Shown: one piece after another, positions 50,779 to 59,211 of the stretch
How positions within the stretch are numbered: position 1 is the first letter of the stretch
Layout of the letters: the number at the start of each line of letters is the position of its first letter
Source: Candidatus Saccharibacteria bacterium GW2011_GWC2_48_9
Lineage (GTDB): Bacteria; Patescibacteriota; Saccharimonadia; Saccharimonadales; Saccharimonadaceae
Length of the DNA: 63,514 nt
NCBI GenBank assembly: GCA_001003725.1
Contig: LCPR01000003.1
Coordinates: 1-63,514, forward strand
Reading direction: 5' to 3'
Position numbers and translations under genes: made by a program
Notes under the pieces: model-generated
What the model saw: the letters and a program-made list of their open reading frames with translations, nothing else
Told to the model about the DNA's origin: nothing
Database searches by the model: none

Positions 50779-52146
50779 TCATTTTGTTTCTATCTTAATT
50801 TTAATTAACAGCTCCTGCCATATCCTCACCATCGCCCAGGTGTCCATTTTGCAATATTCAGTCAGGTCGGCAAGTATCTGATCCTTCTGGTCCGCTCGTG
50901 TTTCATCGAGCACCGCCTCCATCCAGAGCCGTTGAGCCGAGTTGCCGTCTTGAATGCCAAGGTCTTTGTAGCTTAGCTCAGGGCACACGACTGGCAACAC
51001 TTTTTTGATGCTTGCGCTTCCCTCGCAGCGCGGATCGTCATACCACTTTGTCTTAAATGGAATCATGAGGTCGACGACACGTTCGTTGATAGCCTTAATT
51101 TGCTTAGCATATTCCGGATACATCCGCCCTAGCTCCTCGTTGACCGATTTTTCGAAGCGCATATTCCAGGTAATAATTGAGCCGGAATCACCCATATCTT
51201 CTACTAGCTGCTTGGCTAAGTCTGGCGCTGGATTAGTATTTTCTCTGTGAAGATACTCTCTATGTTCTACTTCACCGCCAGGTTCACGGATGATATGCAG
51301 AGAATACTGAAACGGCACTTGCTGGTACGGTCGCTGTCCATCGAAGTACGGCACGAGGCCCTGCATTGTTTCGTAATCAAAGAAGTAGAGTGGATACTGT
51401 AGTTCGCCCAAAAAGCGTTCAATTTCTTGCTTGTTGATTTCGGCTCGAGTATCTGCTGGCCACACCATAGGCTCGGGCGGAAAGATATTTTCATAAACCT
51501 TCATCCATTCCGACCTAGAACCAAGCTTAGCCAGTTTCGGATTTGGATCGGGCATTTCTGCTTGCGCGGCGGCTTTCTTTGCCGCTTCCATGTATTCTGG
51601 CGTTTTCACGGCAATTTCATTCACCTCATCCGTCACATAAGCAAACATCGTAAGCTCTTTTGGATTAACGTCGCCCTCGCGAACATACTGATTATTTACA
51701 TGGATCACCGATACATTCCGAACAGTAAAGCCATTGCCCTCAAGTACTGTCTTCTGAAACGCAAGGTCATACAGATGATCCGACTTAACGCGTGTGCTGG
51801 ATTTAATTTCGTAGAGGTCGACTGTCTTACCCTCTACGACTGAAACTATGTCTGATATACAAGTAAATCCGTTCCATTCAAAACGAGGCTGGAATACAAC
51901 CTGAGCACCCGATTCAAGTGCTTGCTGGGTTCGTAGTGGTAGCGAGCGGTATTCATCGAAATCAGAGAAGCCGAGTGTCACGCCTTCTGGAAATAAAGAC
52001 TCAACATATGGTTCAAACGCATGTCCAGCGTCGAACATTGCTTGTGTTGCTGCGTCGACAGGTGGAAGTTTGCTCGGGTCATTCTTTTTCAGCCAAAGCC
52101 AGGCTGGCTGACGGAGAAAGAGCATGTAATCGGATTTAGAAATCAT
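50779..52146 (-). CDS. DUF2779 protein, PD-(D/E)XK plus RNase H-like exonuclease
   Basis: The 455-residue protein has an N-terminal Cas4-like nuclease part (DIVSVVEGKTVDLYEIKSST gives the D...ExK motif) and a C-terminal DUF2779 domain of the RNase H/DEDD type (YFFDYETMQ, ITWNMRFEKS, and CKMDTWAMVRIW as the final Asp site). Family members are linked to DNA or RNA processing and defence islands. It overlaps the upstream gene by 4 bases (ATGA) and leads into the AAA_13 gene 28 bases on, so the three are one transcript. Confidence 0.85.
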   Translation of the reverse strand: MISKSDYMLFLRQPAWLWLKKNDPSKLPPVDAATQAMFDAGHAFEPYVESLFPEGVTLGFSDFDEYRSLPLRTQQALESGAQVVFQPRFEWNGFTCISDIVSVVEGKTVDLYEIKSSTRVKSDHLYDLAFQKTVLEGNGFTVRNVSVIHVNNQYVREGDVNPKELTMFAYVTDEVNEIAVKTPEYMEAAKKAAAQAEMPDPNPKLAKLGSRSEWMKVYENIFPPEPMVWPADTRAEINKQEIERFLGELQYPLYFFDYETMQGLVPYFDGQRPYQQVPFQYSLHIIREPGGEVEHREYLHRENTNPAPDLAKQLVEDMGDSGSIITWNMRFEKSVNEELGRMYPEYAKQIKAINERVVDLMIPFKTKWYDDPRCEGSASIKKVLPVVCPELSYKDLGIQDGNSAQRLWMEAVLDETRADQKDQILADLTEYCKMDTWAMVRIWQELLIKIKIETK

Positions 52147-53147
52147 TTTGTTCTTTCCGCCTGATCGAGAAGTTTTACAAATAGAATTGCCTTACCAGCT
52201 TCCCAGTCCATCACTTTGGAGTATCTTCCGCTATGGTTTAGCGGGCTATTCATGCGGCAGCCTTCACACTCAATTTTTATTTTCTGCGGCTTCTCGGCTT
52301 GTATGAGTAGTAGCTGATCTTTTGACACCTCGTCCGGCTTTTGTATCGTCTGCCTGCACGACAATGGTATTACATATTTCAACCCGTCCATTTGCCAGAT
52401 ATTCCAACTGATTATCTCGGCGAAATGTTCTAGCTGCTCGTCGGTGAGGCTCTGTTTAGATTTTAGCTCTAGCTTATTGGAACAAAAGTCTTTATAGAAA
52501 TCGTCGATAGTCAGAAGTATATTCTCGCGCGCAATTAACAGGTTGTCGCCCTGCCATTCGTAGCCATAGGTGGCTTTGAGCGCCAGTTCGGCATATTTAA
52601 GCCACTCCTTCTTGCTACTCGCGAACTCACCTACTACTTGAAGTTTGCGGTCAAAGAACCCAACACGATTCTTTGGGGTGATAACAACACCCGTGTTGGC
52701 GGTAGGGTTGTAACGGCCAGCAATGAACGGCGCTTCACCACAAGTTATTTCGAGTCGACGTTCGGATATGTAATCTACCCAATTATCTTGGCCAACGGGC
52801 CAGTTTTTACTCGCCCAATCTATGGCCATGTTCATTTCTTTCACTACTTTGAGTGGCGTGAAGACTTCTGCCTTGTCTCTGGTGCGGTATTTTTGCTCTT
52901 CTTTGCTTTTAGCGGCACGTGGCTGGATAAGCTTGCCGTTGCCACCTGTAATTTGCTCACGTTTGATTTGCTTTTTGGGCGCATAATCTTTGCCGTATTT
53001 TTTGTAACTGTCTGTAGCCCAGATGATATTTCGTCGCGTAGTCCTGTCACCCAAAAGGATATCCAAAACACGCCCGCGATTGCGCAGGGTGTTTTCGCTG
53101 ATATCAATCTCGCTTCTCGGCCTCATCCTGCTCTCATTATACGTCAT
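52143..53147 (-). CDS. 'Restriction subunit M'-like protein
   Basis: The 334 residues contain the features of a phage/prophage family called 'restriction endonuclease subunit M': KAEVFTPLKVVKEMNMAIDW, RRLEITCGEAPFIAGRYNPT, VGFFDRKLQVVGEF, YGYEWQGDNLLIARENILLT and ISWNIWQMDGLKYVIP. An NPPY catalytic motif is missing, so methyltransferase activity is doubtful. A C-terminal CEGCRMN pair of cysteines could bind metal. It overlaps the DUF2779 gene by 4 bases. The plus-strand RNA gene lies just upstream. Confidence 0.8.
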   Translation of the reverse strand: MTYNESRMRPRSEIDISENTLRNRGRVLDILLGDRTTRRNIIWATDSYKKYGKDYAPKKQIKREQITGGNGKLIQPRAAKSKEEQKYRTRDKAEVFTPLKVVKEMNMAIDWASKNWPVGQDNWVDYISERRLEITCGEAPFIAGRYNPTANTGVVITPKNRVGFFDRKLQVVGEFASSKKEWLKYAELALKATYGYEWQGDNLLIARENILLTIDDFYKDFCSNKLELKSKQSLTDEQLEHFAEIISWNIWQMDGLKYVIPLSCRQTIQKPDEVSKDQLLLIQAEKPQKIKIECEGCRMNSPLNHSGRYSKVMDWEAGKAILFVKLLDQAERTK

Positions 53148-53173
53148 CTACCTCTTTAAAACTTCTGCATATA

Positions 53174-53202
53174 TTGACAATCGGGGAGATTTTTGCTAAG
53201 AT
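53174..53202 (+). promoter_or_regulatory. Sigma-70 promoter for a small RNA
   Basis: TTGACA (53174-53179) and TAAGAT (53197-53202) are exactly 17 bases apart, with a perfect -35 and a 5/6 match at -10. It points away from the gene at 53147 and towards the terminator at 53257. Confidence 0.7.
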
Positions 53203-53208
53203 TCAGAT

Positions 53209-53283
53209 ATCCAATGGTTGATTTTCTCAAACCGTCGGGGAATTACATCCAAGAGCAGCCCTCCTAACCGAGGGCTGTTTTTA
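53209..53283 (+). ncRNA. Candidate small RNA of about 75 nt
   Basis: A consensus promoter at 53174-53202 and a strong rho-independent terminator at 53257-53283, both on the plus strand, delimit a transcript of about 75 bases between two minus-strand genes. No sensible small reading frame is within it. The terminator's T run exists only for this direction. The RNA would end just before the NYN gene's 3' end and does not overlap it. Family unknown. It may regulate the island genes or be a guide-like or antisense RNA. Confidence 0.55.
53257..53283 (+). terminator. Terminator of the candidate small RNA
   Basis: CAGCCCTC and GAGGGCTG form an 8-bp stem with a 6-base loop followed by TTTTT on the plus strand. 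The minus strand lacks a T run, so it works in the plus direction only. Confidence 0.8.
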
Positions 53284-53294
53284 TGTAGTAAAAA

Positions 53295-53846
53295 CTATCG
53301 TTCACGTCGCCTCAGGTCGCCACGCCATATGTCTGCTTGGATCTTCAAAATGTCAGTATAGCCGTCACCACCAGTGCGCAGCTCTGTGGATATATTATTT
53401 CGAGAAGAGTATACGTATACTTTTTTGTCGCGACTATGGATAAATCGAATCAATGCAAGAAAGTCTGAATCACCCGAGAACAAAACTGCCTCGTGGTACT
53501 TCTTTGCTTGATTGACAACATCTATCGCCAGCTCGACGTCCATGTTTCCTTTTTCTTCGACAACAGTTCCGCGTTCAGTTTCGACTCTAATTTGCTTTAA
53601 CGGCTTCTTGCGTACGACAAACTTCAGCGCCTTCTCTAAATAGACGTAAAACCTATGCTTATTGCCGACGTCATGATCCCGTGTGCCAGGCTTGGGGTAG
53701 GCATCGTAGTAGTACACCTTCATCTTGCTGGCTTCATGGGTAGATTTCAGATAATTCTTTAGCTTTTCGAGATCTAATATCTTAGCCTTTGCTTTTTGCA
53801 CCTCCCACAAGTTTGCAGCATCGATAAATACAAATACGGTTTTCAT
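53295..53846 (-). CDS. NYN-domain (PIN-like) RNase, LabA/DUF88 type
   Basis: The 183 residues are one NYN domain: TVFVFIDAANLWEVQK at the start with the first acidic residue, MKVYYYDAYPKPGTRD, then GNMDVELAIDVVNQA and AVLFSGDSDFLALIRFIHSR with the remaining acidic residues of the PIN-like site. These proteins are predicted metal-dependent ribonucleases. It overlaps the LexA-like regulator gene by 4 bases (ATGA), so it is translated together with its presumed repressor. Confidence 0.9.
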   Translation of the reverse strand: MKTVFVFIDAANLWEVQKAKAKILDLEKLKNYLKSTHEASKMKVYYYDAYPKPGTRDHDVGNKHRFYVYLEKALKFVVRKKPLKQIRVETERGTVVEEKGNMDVELAIDVVNQAKKYHEAVLFSGDSDFLALIRFIHSRDKKVYVYSSRNNISTELRTGGDGYTDILKIQADIWRGDLRRRER

Positions 53847-54463
53847 AGCGGTTTTTTAATAACCCCCACTACACGACCCTCGACAGCAAAGTCATCGCTT
53901 GCATCGATAAATATCGGGAAATAATCGTCACGCATAGAATCGGGCTTTAGGACGATGCGATCACTCTCTCGTTGAAATCGCTTTATATTTGCCAGCCCGC
54001 CAATTATAGAAACGATAATTTCGTTTGGCTTTGGCTCATATGATTCAGTCTTCTCCACCAACACGAAGTCGCCATTCTCAATCGTAGAGCCGTCTATATC
54101 TGCCTTGTTCATAGAATCACCCCTAGCTATAAGAGCATATACTTTACTGATATCTTTATTCTTTACGATCGATGGAGATACGATGATATTATCTACCACG
54201 CGACCATCGGCAAATTTCGTAGCTTCGCCGCAGTCGGCTTCGCCCATCACGGGGACGGTATAAAAGCCAGCTTTCGTTCGCAGCGATGGCACGTAGCGTC
54301 CCTCTTTGCTAACTAAATCACCGCGCTTCAATAGTTGATTCAGGTGATGAGTGATCTGAGATGGATACTCGCAGCCAACCAGCTCTTTTAGATCTACCCT
54401 CCTCATACCCCTGATGTCATGTACCTTTGCCAGGTCCATCAACCTCTGTTGTATCTCGTTCAT
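53843..54463 (-). CDS. LexA/S24-family self-cleaving repressor
   Basis: The 206 residues have a helix-turn-helix-like N-terminus (about 5-60, with RRVDLKELVGCEYPSQITHH) and a peptidase S24 domain. Cleavage would fall at Cys78-Gly79 in GEADCGEATK (as Cys-Gly in UmuD), the catalytic Ser is Ser117 in ARGDSMNKAD and the Lys is Lys161 in GLANIKRF. Such repressors release their genes after DNA damage through RecA-ssDNA. A perfect inverted repeat lies just upstream of its start, so it should repress itself and the genes behind it. Confidence 0.9.
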   Translation of the reverse strand: MNEIQQRLMDLAKVHDIRGMRRVDLKELVGCEYPSQITHHLNQLLKRGDLVSKEGRYVPSLRTKAGFYTVPVMGEADCGEATKFADGRVVDNIIVSPSIVKNKDISKVYALIARGDSMNKADIDGSTIENGDFVLVEKTESYEPKPNEIIVSIIGGLANIKRFQRESDRIVLKPDSMRDDYFPIFIDASDDFAVEGRVVGVIKKPL

Positions 54464-54470
54464 AGTATAA

Positions 54471-54491
54471 TTGTATCATAGGATGATACAA
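54471..54491. promoter_or_regulatory. Operator of the S24 repressor
   Basis: The 9-base arms TTGTATCAT and ATGATACAA are exact reverse complements, separated by AGG, and centred about 18 bases upstream of the repressor ATG where they overlap the -10/-35 area. No other full copy was found in the window, so the regulon is probably local. Confidence 0.75.
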
Positions 54492-54519
54492 AATAGATAT
54501 GTTTTCTGTCTTTTTTCTG

Positions 54520-54548
54520 TTTACATAGTTTCAAAGCAGTGATAGTAT
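54520..54548 (+). promoter_or_regulatory. Promoter of the Cys-rich small protein
   Basis: TTTACA (54520-54525) and TAGTAT (54543-54548) with a 17-base spacer. Transcription would start near 54555. Confidence 0.5.
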
Positions 54549-54554
54549 AGGGGT

Positions 54555-54661
54555 AGCGCGATTCCCCGAGGTGGGATCGGAGGTCTCGAGCATCTCTTTT
54601 CGTGGCTAAGTTTCCGCGTTGCGACTGGAGGGTAGAATGCGGGACAGGAAGGCAAGATGCT
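54555..54661 (+). promoter_or_regulatory. G/C-rich structured 5' leader of the Cys-rich gene
   Basis: Roughly 107 bases lie between the predicted start and the ATG. They are more G/C-rich than the flanks and contain pairing segments (GGGG and CCCC around TAGCGCGATT; TCGAG near CGGAGGTC). No known riboswitch class is recognised; it may be a leader that controls translation. Confidence 0.35.
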
Positions 54662-54901
54662 ATGCAAAAACAAACGTACTACATGAATAAGAATATGCAG
54701 GAAAAAAGCGGTGACTACGAGGTTCATACTAACAATTGTGCACATGGTGCTCATGAGGATAACAAGTTATATCTCGGCGACTATTATAGTTGCGGTCCAG
54801 CTGTTCAAGAAGCAATTCGTCTGTATTCCGACCAGGTTACAAAACTTGGTGGTAAAATAAACGGCTGCTACTGGTGTTGTAATCCTTGCCATACAGGATA
54901 A
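54662..54901 (+). CDS. Cys-rich small protein, 79 aa
   Basis: From the ATG at 54662 (AGGAAGG about 9 bases upstream) the product starts MQKQTYYMNKNMQEKSGDYE and has HTNNCAHGAHEDNKLYLGDY, YSCGPAVQEAIRLY and a closing GCYWCCNPCHTG. From memory, short proteins ending INGCYYCC..CHT are common, unstudied mobile-island genes. The 6 Cys and several His could bind zinc or iron-sulfur. It is divergent from the S24 repressor, with the operator between. Confidence 0.75.
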   Translation: MQKQTYYMNKNMQEKSGDYEVHTNNCAHGAHEDNKLYLGDYYSCGPAVQEAIRLYSDQVTKLGGKINGCYWCCNPCHTG

Positions 54902-54919
54902 GTAAAACTATTCTGCGAG

Positions 54920-54955
54920 TATAGACCAGCCTGAGACAGGTTGGTCTATTTCTTA
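54920..54955. terminator. Bidirectional terminator
   Basis: ATAGACCAGCCTG and CAGGTTGGTCTAT form a 13-bp stem (one G-T pair) with a 3-base loop between the convergent Cys-rich gene and the large restriction protein gene. T-rich flank on the plus side. Confidence 0.8.
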
Positions 54956-57900
54956 TTCCATGGCCTTGACGCGGGTTTCGATGAAGTCGATTTCTTCGGG
55001 CGAGAGGTTGTATTTGCGGTAGAGTTGTTGGTCGATTTCGGGGATTGATTTTGACCAGTTAATGTCGGAATTTGGAGTAAAGTCTTGAAGTGGAACGCAC
55101 TTCCATTTAGGTGCCGGATTGTCTTGAGTGATTTTAAGAATTCCAAGCATGGCGCGTGTGAATTTTGATTTTATATACTTCATACAGGCGTCCGCCTCGT
55201 CTCTCGAATCAAACTTACCGATAGATACATACGTTTGGGTATGTCCAACTAGAGGCTCAGCGATTAGAGGAGTGCTCAAGACTTCACCGAGCCTTCCTGA
55301 GCCATTTGCTTTAGGTATAAAAACTTTCCATTTATTGAGATTTTCATGCGCTTTGATATAGCTAGATTTTATAAACTTATTCTTGCGCACGTTATTCAAA
55401 CGGCCGGCAATCTGAATATATGACTCATCGTCATTAGGCTTCTGGTCGTAAAAGACATATGAGAGTGTTTCAAATGCATTAGTAATAACGTCCCGCTCAT
55501 GCCCTTTGCTCATATTGCTTTTGGCTGTAGGATTTTCGTCATGTAGAGTTTTTGTAAACTGATAAGCATTTTGTCCGTATATAATCTCACTGAGCGAGCG
55601 CTCGCTTACAGATTCCACCTTCTTCAATATAGAATTTAGTTCGGGAAAACTAGTATAGACTCCAATTGAACCAAAGTCACTATTTGCATCACGGAAGGTA
55701 ACCACTACTCCTCCCTTAATATCCGTGGAAGGGAAAACCTTGGAGCTGTCCTGCTCGAAAGATAAGACCTTCAAGTGATTATCATTAAGCATCTTTTTAT
55801 TCCAGGCAGAAGGCGTCGCCCCTGCATTGAACAAAAACCGAGCAGGACTAATCAAGCATGCACTATAAGCAAGCTGATAGGCGGAGTCTAGAAATAAATG
55901 ATATATAGGAGGTGCTTGTGTACTATCTCCCGTGGCCACATCCTGATACGGCGGATTACCCACCACAGCGTCAAATTTCATCATACTTCCTCCATTTCCA
56001 AATAATTGTGCGAGTTTTGTTGTTGCGGTTCCATCTTTTGCCTGTGGTAATAAGTCATGCTGGATAAAATTATTGCTACTTATAGTATGTTCCGTATCAA
56101 ACCCAAATATATAACTCGTCGTGATTCCGTGCAGTACACTGGTTGGCGCTAAGCCATACACCTGATTTTCGAGTATGTGTTTCAGACATTCGGCATCACT
56201 ACTGTAATTATGGCGCGTATTTGTGAAAAGTTTCTTAACTATTTCAGTAATATACATGCCAGACTTCATATACAGGTCGATGAACGTACTGTCTGTGCGG
56301 CGGAATAGTTCTGGCTGTTCTTTTTCTAGCCCATCGACCATCATCTTAACGACTTTTCGGGGGGTGAAGATCTGGTTGTTTTTTTGGTTCGGTATCAACT
56401 CAAAAATATCTTCATCGGTTTCAAAATAGTTGGCACGCTTTTGCTTTTCTGCCACAAACTCTGCAATGGACGCATTGAACTTGTACTTATGGAACACACC
56501 CTCGAAGCGCTGGCGCTCGCCATTGTCGTCAGTGTATTCAAAACCATCTCGGAGTTTATGGAACTCCTCCTTAGTTATGTTCGTTAGGTCGATGAAATCT
56601 TCATCACTGATCTGATCGTCAAAATTATCGATAGTAATAACTTCGCGTGATGAATTGGCCATGACAAACATAGGAATCGTGCGCGTAAAGGCGCGAAGGT
56701 GCTCACGAACCTCCTCCTCCTTGGACTTTTGAACAGTTTCAACGACTTTAGTTTCTTGCTGTTCAACTTTCGCTTGCACTAGATCCTGTTCGATGACGGA
56801 GGCAAGACTTTGCTTCAGAGCTTCTGGGTCTTTATCTTCACTGTTTTCAAACTCGGCAACGACGAGCTTAATTTTCTCAGTCGCCTCTTTGCGTGCTTCA
56901 TCCGCTTCGGCAGCGGTCCACTTATACTGCTCTTTTAGCTTGGCTATCGGCGCCTCTACGAGTGCTTCTACCTTCGCGGGCAGCATATCAATCGTCTCTT
57001 CTGGAGTGGCTTGGTCGAGTACATTATCTACCACGCGGTCAATATTGGCTCGGTATATCTTTTCGCCCAATATGACACCGGTATTTTCATTGATCTTGGT
57101 TTGCTTTTCCTGCTCTAGCTTGCGGGCATCATCAAGGTCGAGCGTCTGCTTGGTCGATTCGGCTCGTTTATTCTTTTCAACAGGCATTTTATCGAGTATT
57201 TCTTCGACTTCTTTCGGAAAGTGGAACACGCCCTTAATATTGTCGTTAAATAACAGGTTGGTCATGAATCGTGCCTGGACGATTTCGGTAGCCGCCAGAG
57301 CGTTCGGGAATGTTAATACCTTTTCAGCGTCGAGCTCAACCATCTTGCCATCAACGTCTTCAGAGATGACCGGGAAGTAGTTAAGGAGTTCTTTGATGTT
57401 GTCTTTGCGCTCCGCCTCAGTAATTTCGCCGTTTGCCGCACTAGGATTAAGTGCGTTCGCGAAGGTATCGTAAATTTCGAGTACACGCGTAGGTGCGAAA
57501 TCGAACAGGTATGCTGACTTTTTTGCCTTAACCTCACCGTCTTCAGTGAATCTGTACGGGTTTTGGGCACGAAAAGCCGCCTGCATGTACTGCGATGGAG
57601 TCTTGATGTCGGTTAACATCAAAACAGCACTCCATTCCTTGATAGTTACGCCAGTAGTGAGCTGGCCGCAAGAAAGTGTAATAGTGCGTGAATTTTCAGC
57701 AATAGCTTTTTTGACCTTATCGAACGACCTCTCATTTCCTTTGAAGTCGGCCTCTTCTTCGTCGAATGACCGGCCGTCACCAGCCGCTACAACGACTTTG
57801 TAGTCTTTGAATACTTCGTCTTGTTTTAATAGCTGCTCGAGAGCTTTGACTGACTCGACTCGGTTGCCGACATACCAAAACGTATGACGAAGTTGGTCTC

Positions 57901-59185
57901 TAAGCTCCGGTGTAGAAAACGGATACTTTTCATTTGTTGAAAGGTTACGGAGAAACTCACGTACATCGTCTTCATGAACGAATTTTTGGTTTTTTGTAGC
58001 AAAAAACTCGTTAAGGTCGAAGGCGTAGTCACGAGTTTCATCATCAATATCAATACCCTCGTTCACCTCGTCAGCTATCATCTGTGAGATGCGGTAGGTG
58101 TAAAGTCGTAGGTCTGGCAGGTCTGTGTGAGGACCACTTTCACCTTCAGCTAGTTCTTTCTGTTTTTCTTTTTGTTCGTCAAGGTAGGTCCAGTTATATA
58201 TCGCATCACGAGGGAACTTTTGGTTTGCGATAGCCTTGAATGGTGTTCCGGATAAGTGTAGCGTGTGGCTTCGCTTAACAATAGTAAAGGCATCGTCAGT
58301 ACGACCCGTATCTACACCCTCGTGAGCCTCATCGATCACCAGTAAATCCCATTCAAGGTCGGCAACCCAGCGAAGCTTATCATGGCTGCCGCCGAAATAT
58401 TTCGAACCCTTAAGATCCTGTAGTGACAAGAAGGTGATCATTGGCTTGTCGCTACCTTCGATCACATTGAACTGTTCTCGCGTTAGTGATTTACGATCGG
58501 CAAGAGACGCTGTATCAGAGATAAAGTAATAGCCATCGATAAACGTGTCGAAATCGTCGAACCATGAATTCGCGATTGCTGGGCGGTTAGTAACAATTAG
58601 GACCTTTTTAGCATCAAGTCGCTTAGCAAGGTCATAGCTTGCAAGTGTCTTACCAAAACGAGGCTTGGCATTCCAGAGAAACTCGCCGTTTTCGTGAGCC
58701 TGAAAATACTCAATGGCTTTTTCAACTGCCTCTTGCTGTTCACTGCGGAGTTCATAAGGAATCTTCTTACCGCCATCTTGAAGGGCTGCAAAACCGTGCT
58801 GACGGAATGTGTCGAACAGCTGTTTGGATTTTTCAGGTGTACCATTGAAATAGAACCACTCTTTGCCTAGGTCGGGACGGTGCCGAACATCACTCTTGAC
58901 TAGGAATTTGTGAAAATCTGTGTCTTTGAAGTCATTTTGCTGATCAGCGTAAAATGCCGGTGCACTCCATTGCTTTTCGAACCTTAATCGTTTCGCGGCA
59001 GTGTGAGTTTGTTCATAAATTCGCTTATCAACATCCTTACGCTCGGTGTAGCCAATCTTCTGAGAGCCCTCATTATCTGCTTCGTCAGGAAGAATGTATG
59101 AATAAATCTGCGGATAAACAACTTTCGTGGTTTTTATTTTTGGTATACCAGTTAGCTGTGAGTTATCCGTAGTATTATCATGCAT
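54953..59185 (-). CDS. Single-chain restriction-modification protein: GIY-YIG-like, helicase, methyltransferase
   Basis: About 1410 residues. I prefer the ATG at 59185, because the one at 59197 lies inside the TATAAT (59196-59201) of the likely promoter. The N-terminal part (about 25-115, QIYSYILPDEADNEGSQKIG) looks like a GIY-YIG (T5orf172) nuclease. A SF2 helicase follows with KPRFGKT at about 164-170 and VIDEAH at about 283-288. After a long helical linker comes an Eco57I-like methyltransferase (QIFTPRKVVKMM, FIDLYMKSGMYITEI and VGNPPYQD at about 1080) and a C-terminal target-recognition-like part. Such all-in-one proteins cut foreign DNA that lacks their mark. Motif I is odd (YMKSG instead of CGSG). 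Confidence 0.85.
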   Translation of the reverse strand: MHDNTTDNSQLTGIPKIKTTKVVYPQIYSYILPDEADNEGSQKIGYTERKDVDKRIYEQTHTAAKRLRFEKQWSAPAFYADQQNDFKDTDFHKFLVKSDVRHRPDLGKEWFYFNGTPEKSKQLFDTFRQHGFAALQDGGKKIPYELRSEQQEAVEKAIEYFQAHENGEFLWNAKPRFGKTLASYDLAKRLDAKKVLIVTNRPAIANSWFDDFDTFIDGYYFISDTASLADRKSLTREQFNVIEGSDKPMITFLSLQDLKGSKYFGGSHDKLRWVADLEWDLLVIDEAHEGVDTGRTDDAFTIVKRSHTLHLSGTPFKAIANQKFPRDAIYNWTYLDEQKEKQKELAEGESGPHTDLPDLRLYTYRISQMIADEVNEGIDIDDETRDYAFDLNEFFATKNQKFVHEDDVREFLRNLSTNEKYPFSTPELRDQLRHTFWYVGNRVESVKALEQLLKQDEVFKDYKVVVAAGDGRSFDEEEADFKGNERSFDKVKKAIAENSRTITLSCGQLTTGVTIKEWSAVLMLTDIKTPSQYMQAAFRAQNPYRFTEDGEVKAKKSAYLFDFAPTRVLEIYDTFANALNPSAANGEITEAERKDNIKELLNYFPVISEDVDGKMVELDAEKVLTFPNALAATEIVQARFMTNLLFNDNIKGVFHFPKEVEEILDKMPVEKNKRAESTKQTLDLDDARKLEQEKQTKINENTGVILGEKIYRANIDRVVDNVLDQATPEETIDMLPAKVEALVEAPIAKLKEQYKWTAAEADEARKEATEKIKLVVAEFENSEDKDPEALKQSLASVIEQDLVQAKVEQQETKVVETVQKSKEEEVREHLRAFTRTIPMFVMANSSREVITIDNFDDQISDEDFIDLTNITKEEFHKLRDGFEYTDDNGERQRFEGVFHKYKFNASIAEFVAEKQKRANYFETDEDIFELIPNQKNNQIFTPRKVVKMMVDGLEKEQPELFRRTDSTFIDLYMKSGMYITEIVKKLFTNTRHNYSSDAECLKHILENQVYGLAPTSVLHGITTSYIFGFDTEHTISSNNFIQHDLLPQAKDGTATTKLAQLFGNGGSMMKFDAVVGNPPYQDVATGDSTQAPPIYHLFLDSAYQLAYSACLISPARFLFNAGATPSAWNKKMLNDNHLKVLSFEQDSSKVFPSTDIKGGVVVTFRDANSDFGSIGVYTSFPELNSILKKVESVSERSLSEIIYGQNAYQFTKTLHDENPTAKSNMSKGHERDVITNAFETLSYVFYDQKPNDDESYIQIAGRLNNVRKNKFIKSSYIKAHENLNKWKVFIPKANGSGRLGEVLSTPLIAEPLVGHTQTYVSIGKFDSRDEADACMKYIKSKFTRAMLGILKITQDNPAPKWKCVPLQDFTPNSDINWSKSIPEIDQQLYRKYNLSPEEIDFIETRVKAME

Positions 59186-59211
59186 ATTACACAACATTAT
59201 ACTCTATTTAC

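Noticed and set aside
52143-53147. Active DNA methyltransferase of a type I system
   Set aside because: No NPPY or classical SAM motif is visible, so activity is not claimed.
53214-53462. Small leaderless protein in the candidate RNA
   Set aside because: The frame from ATG 53214 passes through the terminator and runs antisense to the NYN gene, so it is not a plausible gene.
54543-54600. tRNA-like segment (AGTATAGGGGTAGC) before the Cys-rich gene
   Set aside because: No acceptor stem, T-arm or anticodon loop can be formed; treated as a structured leader.
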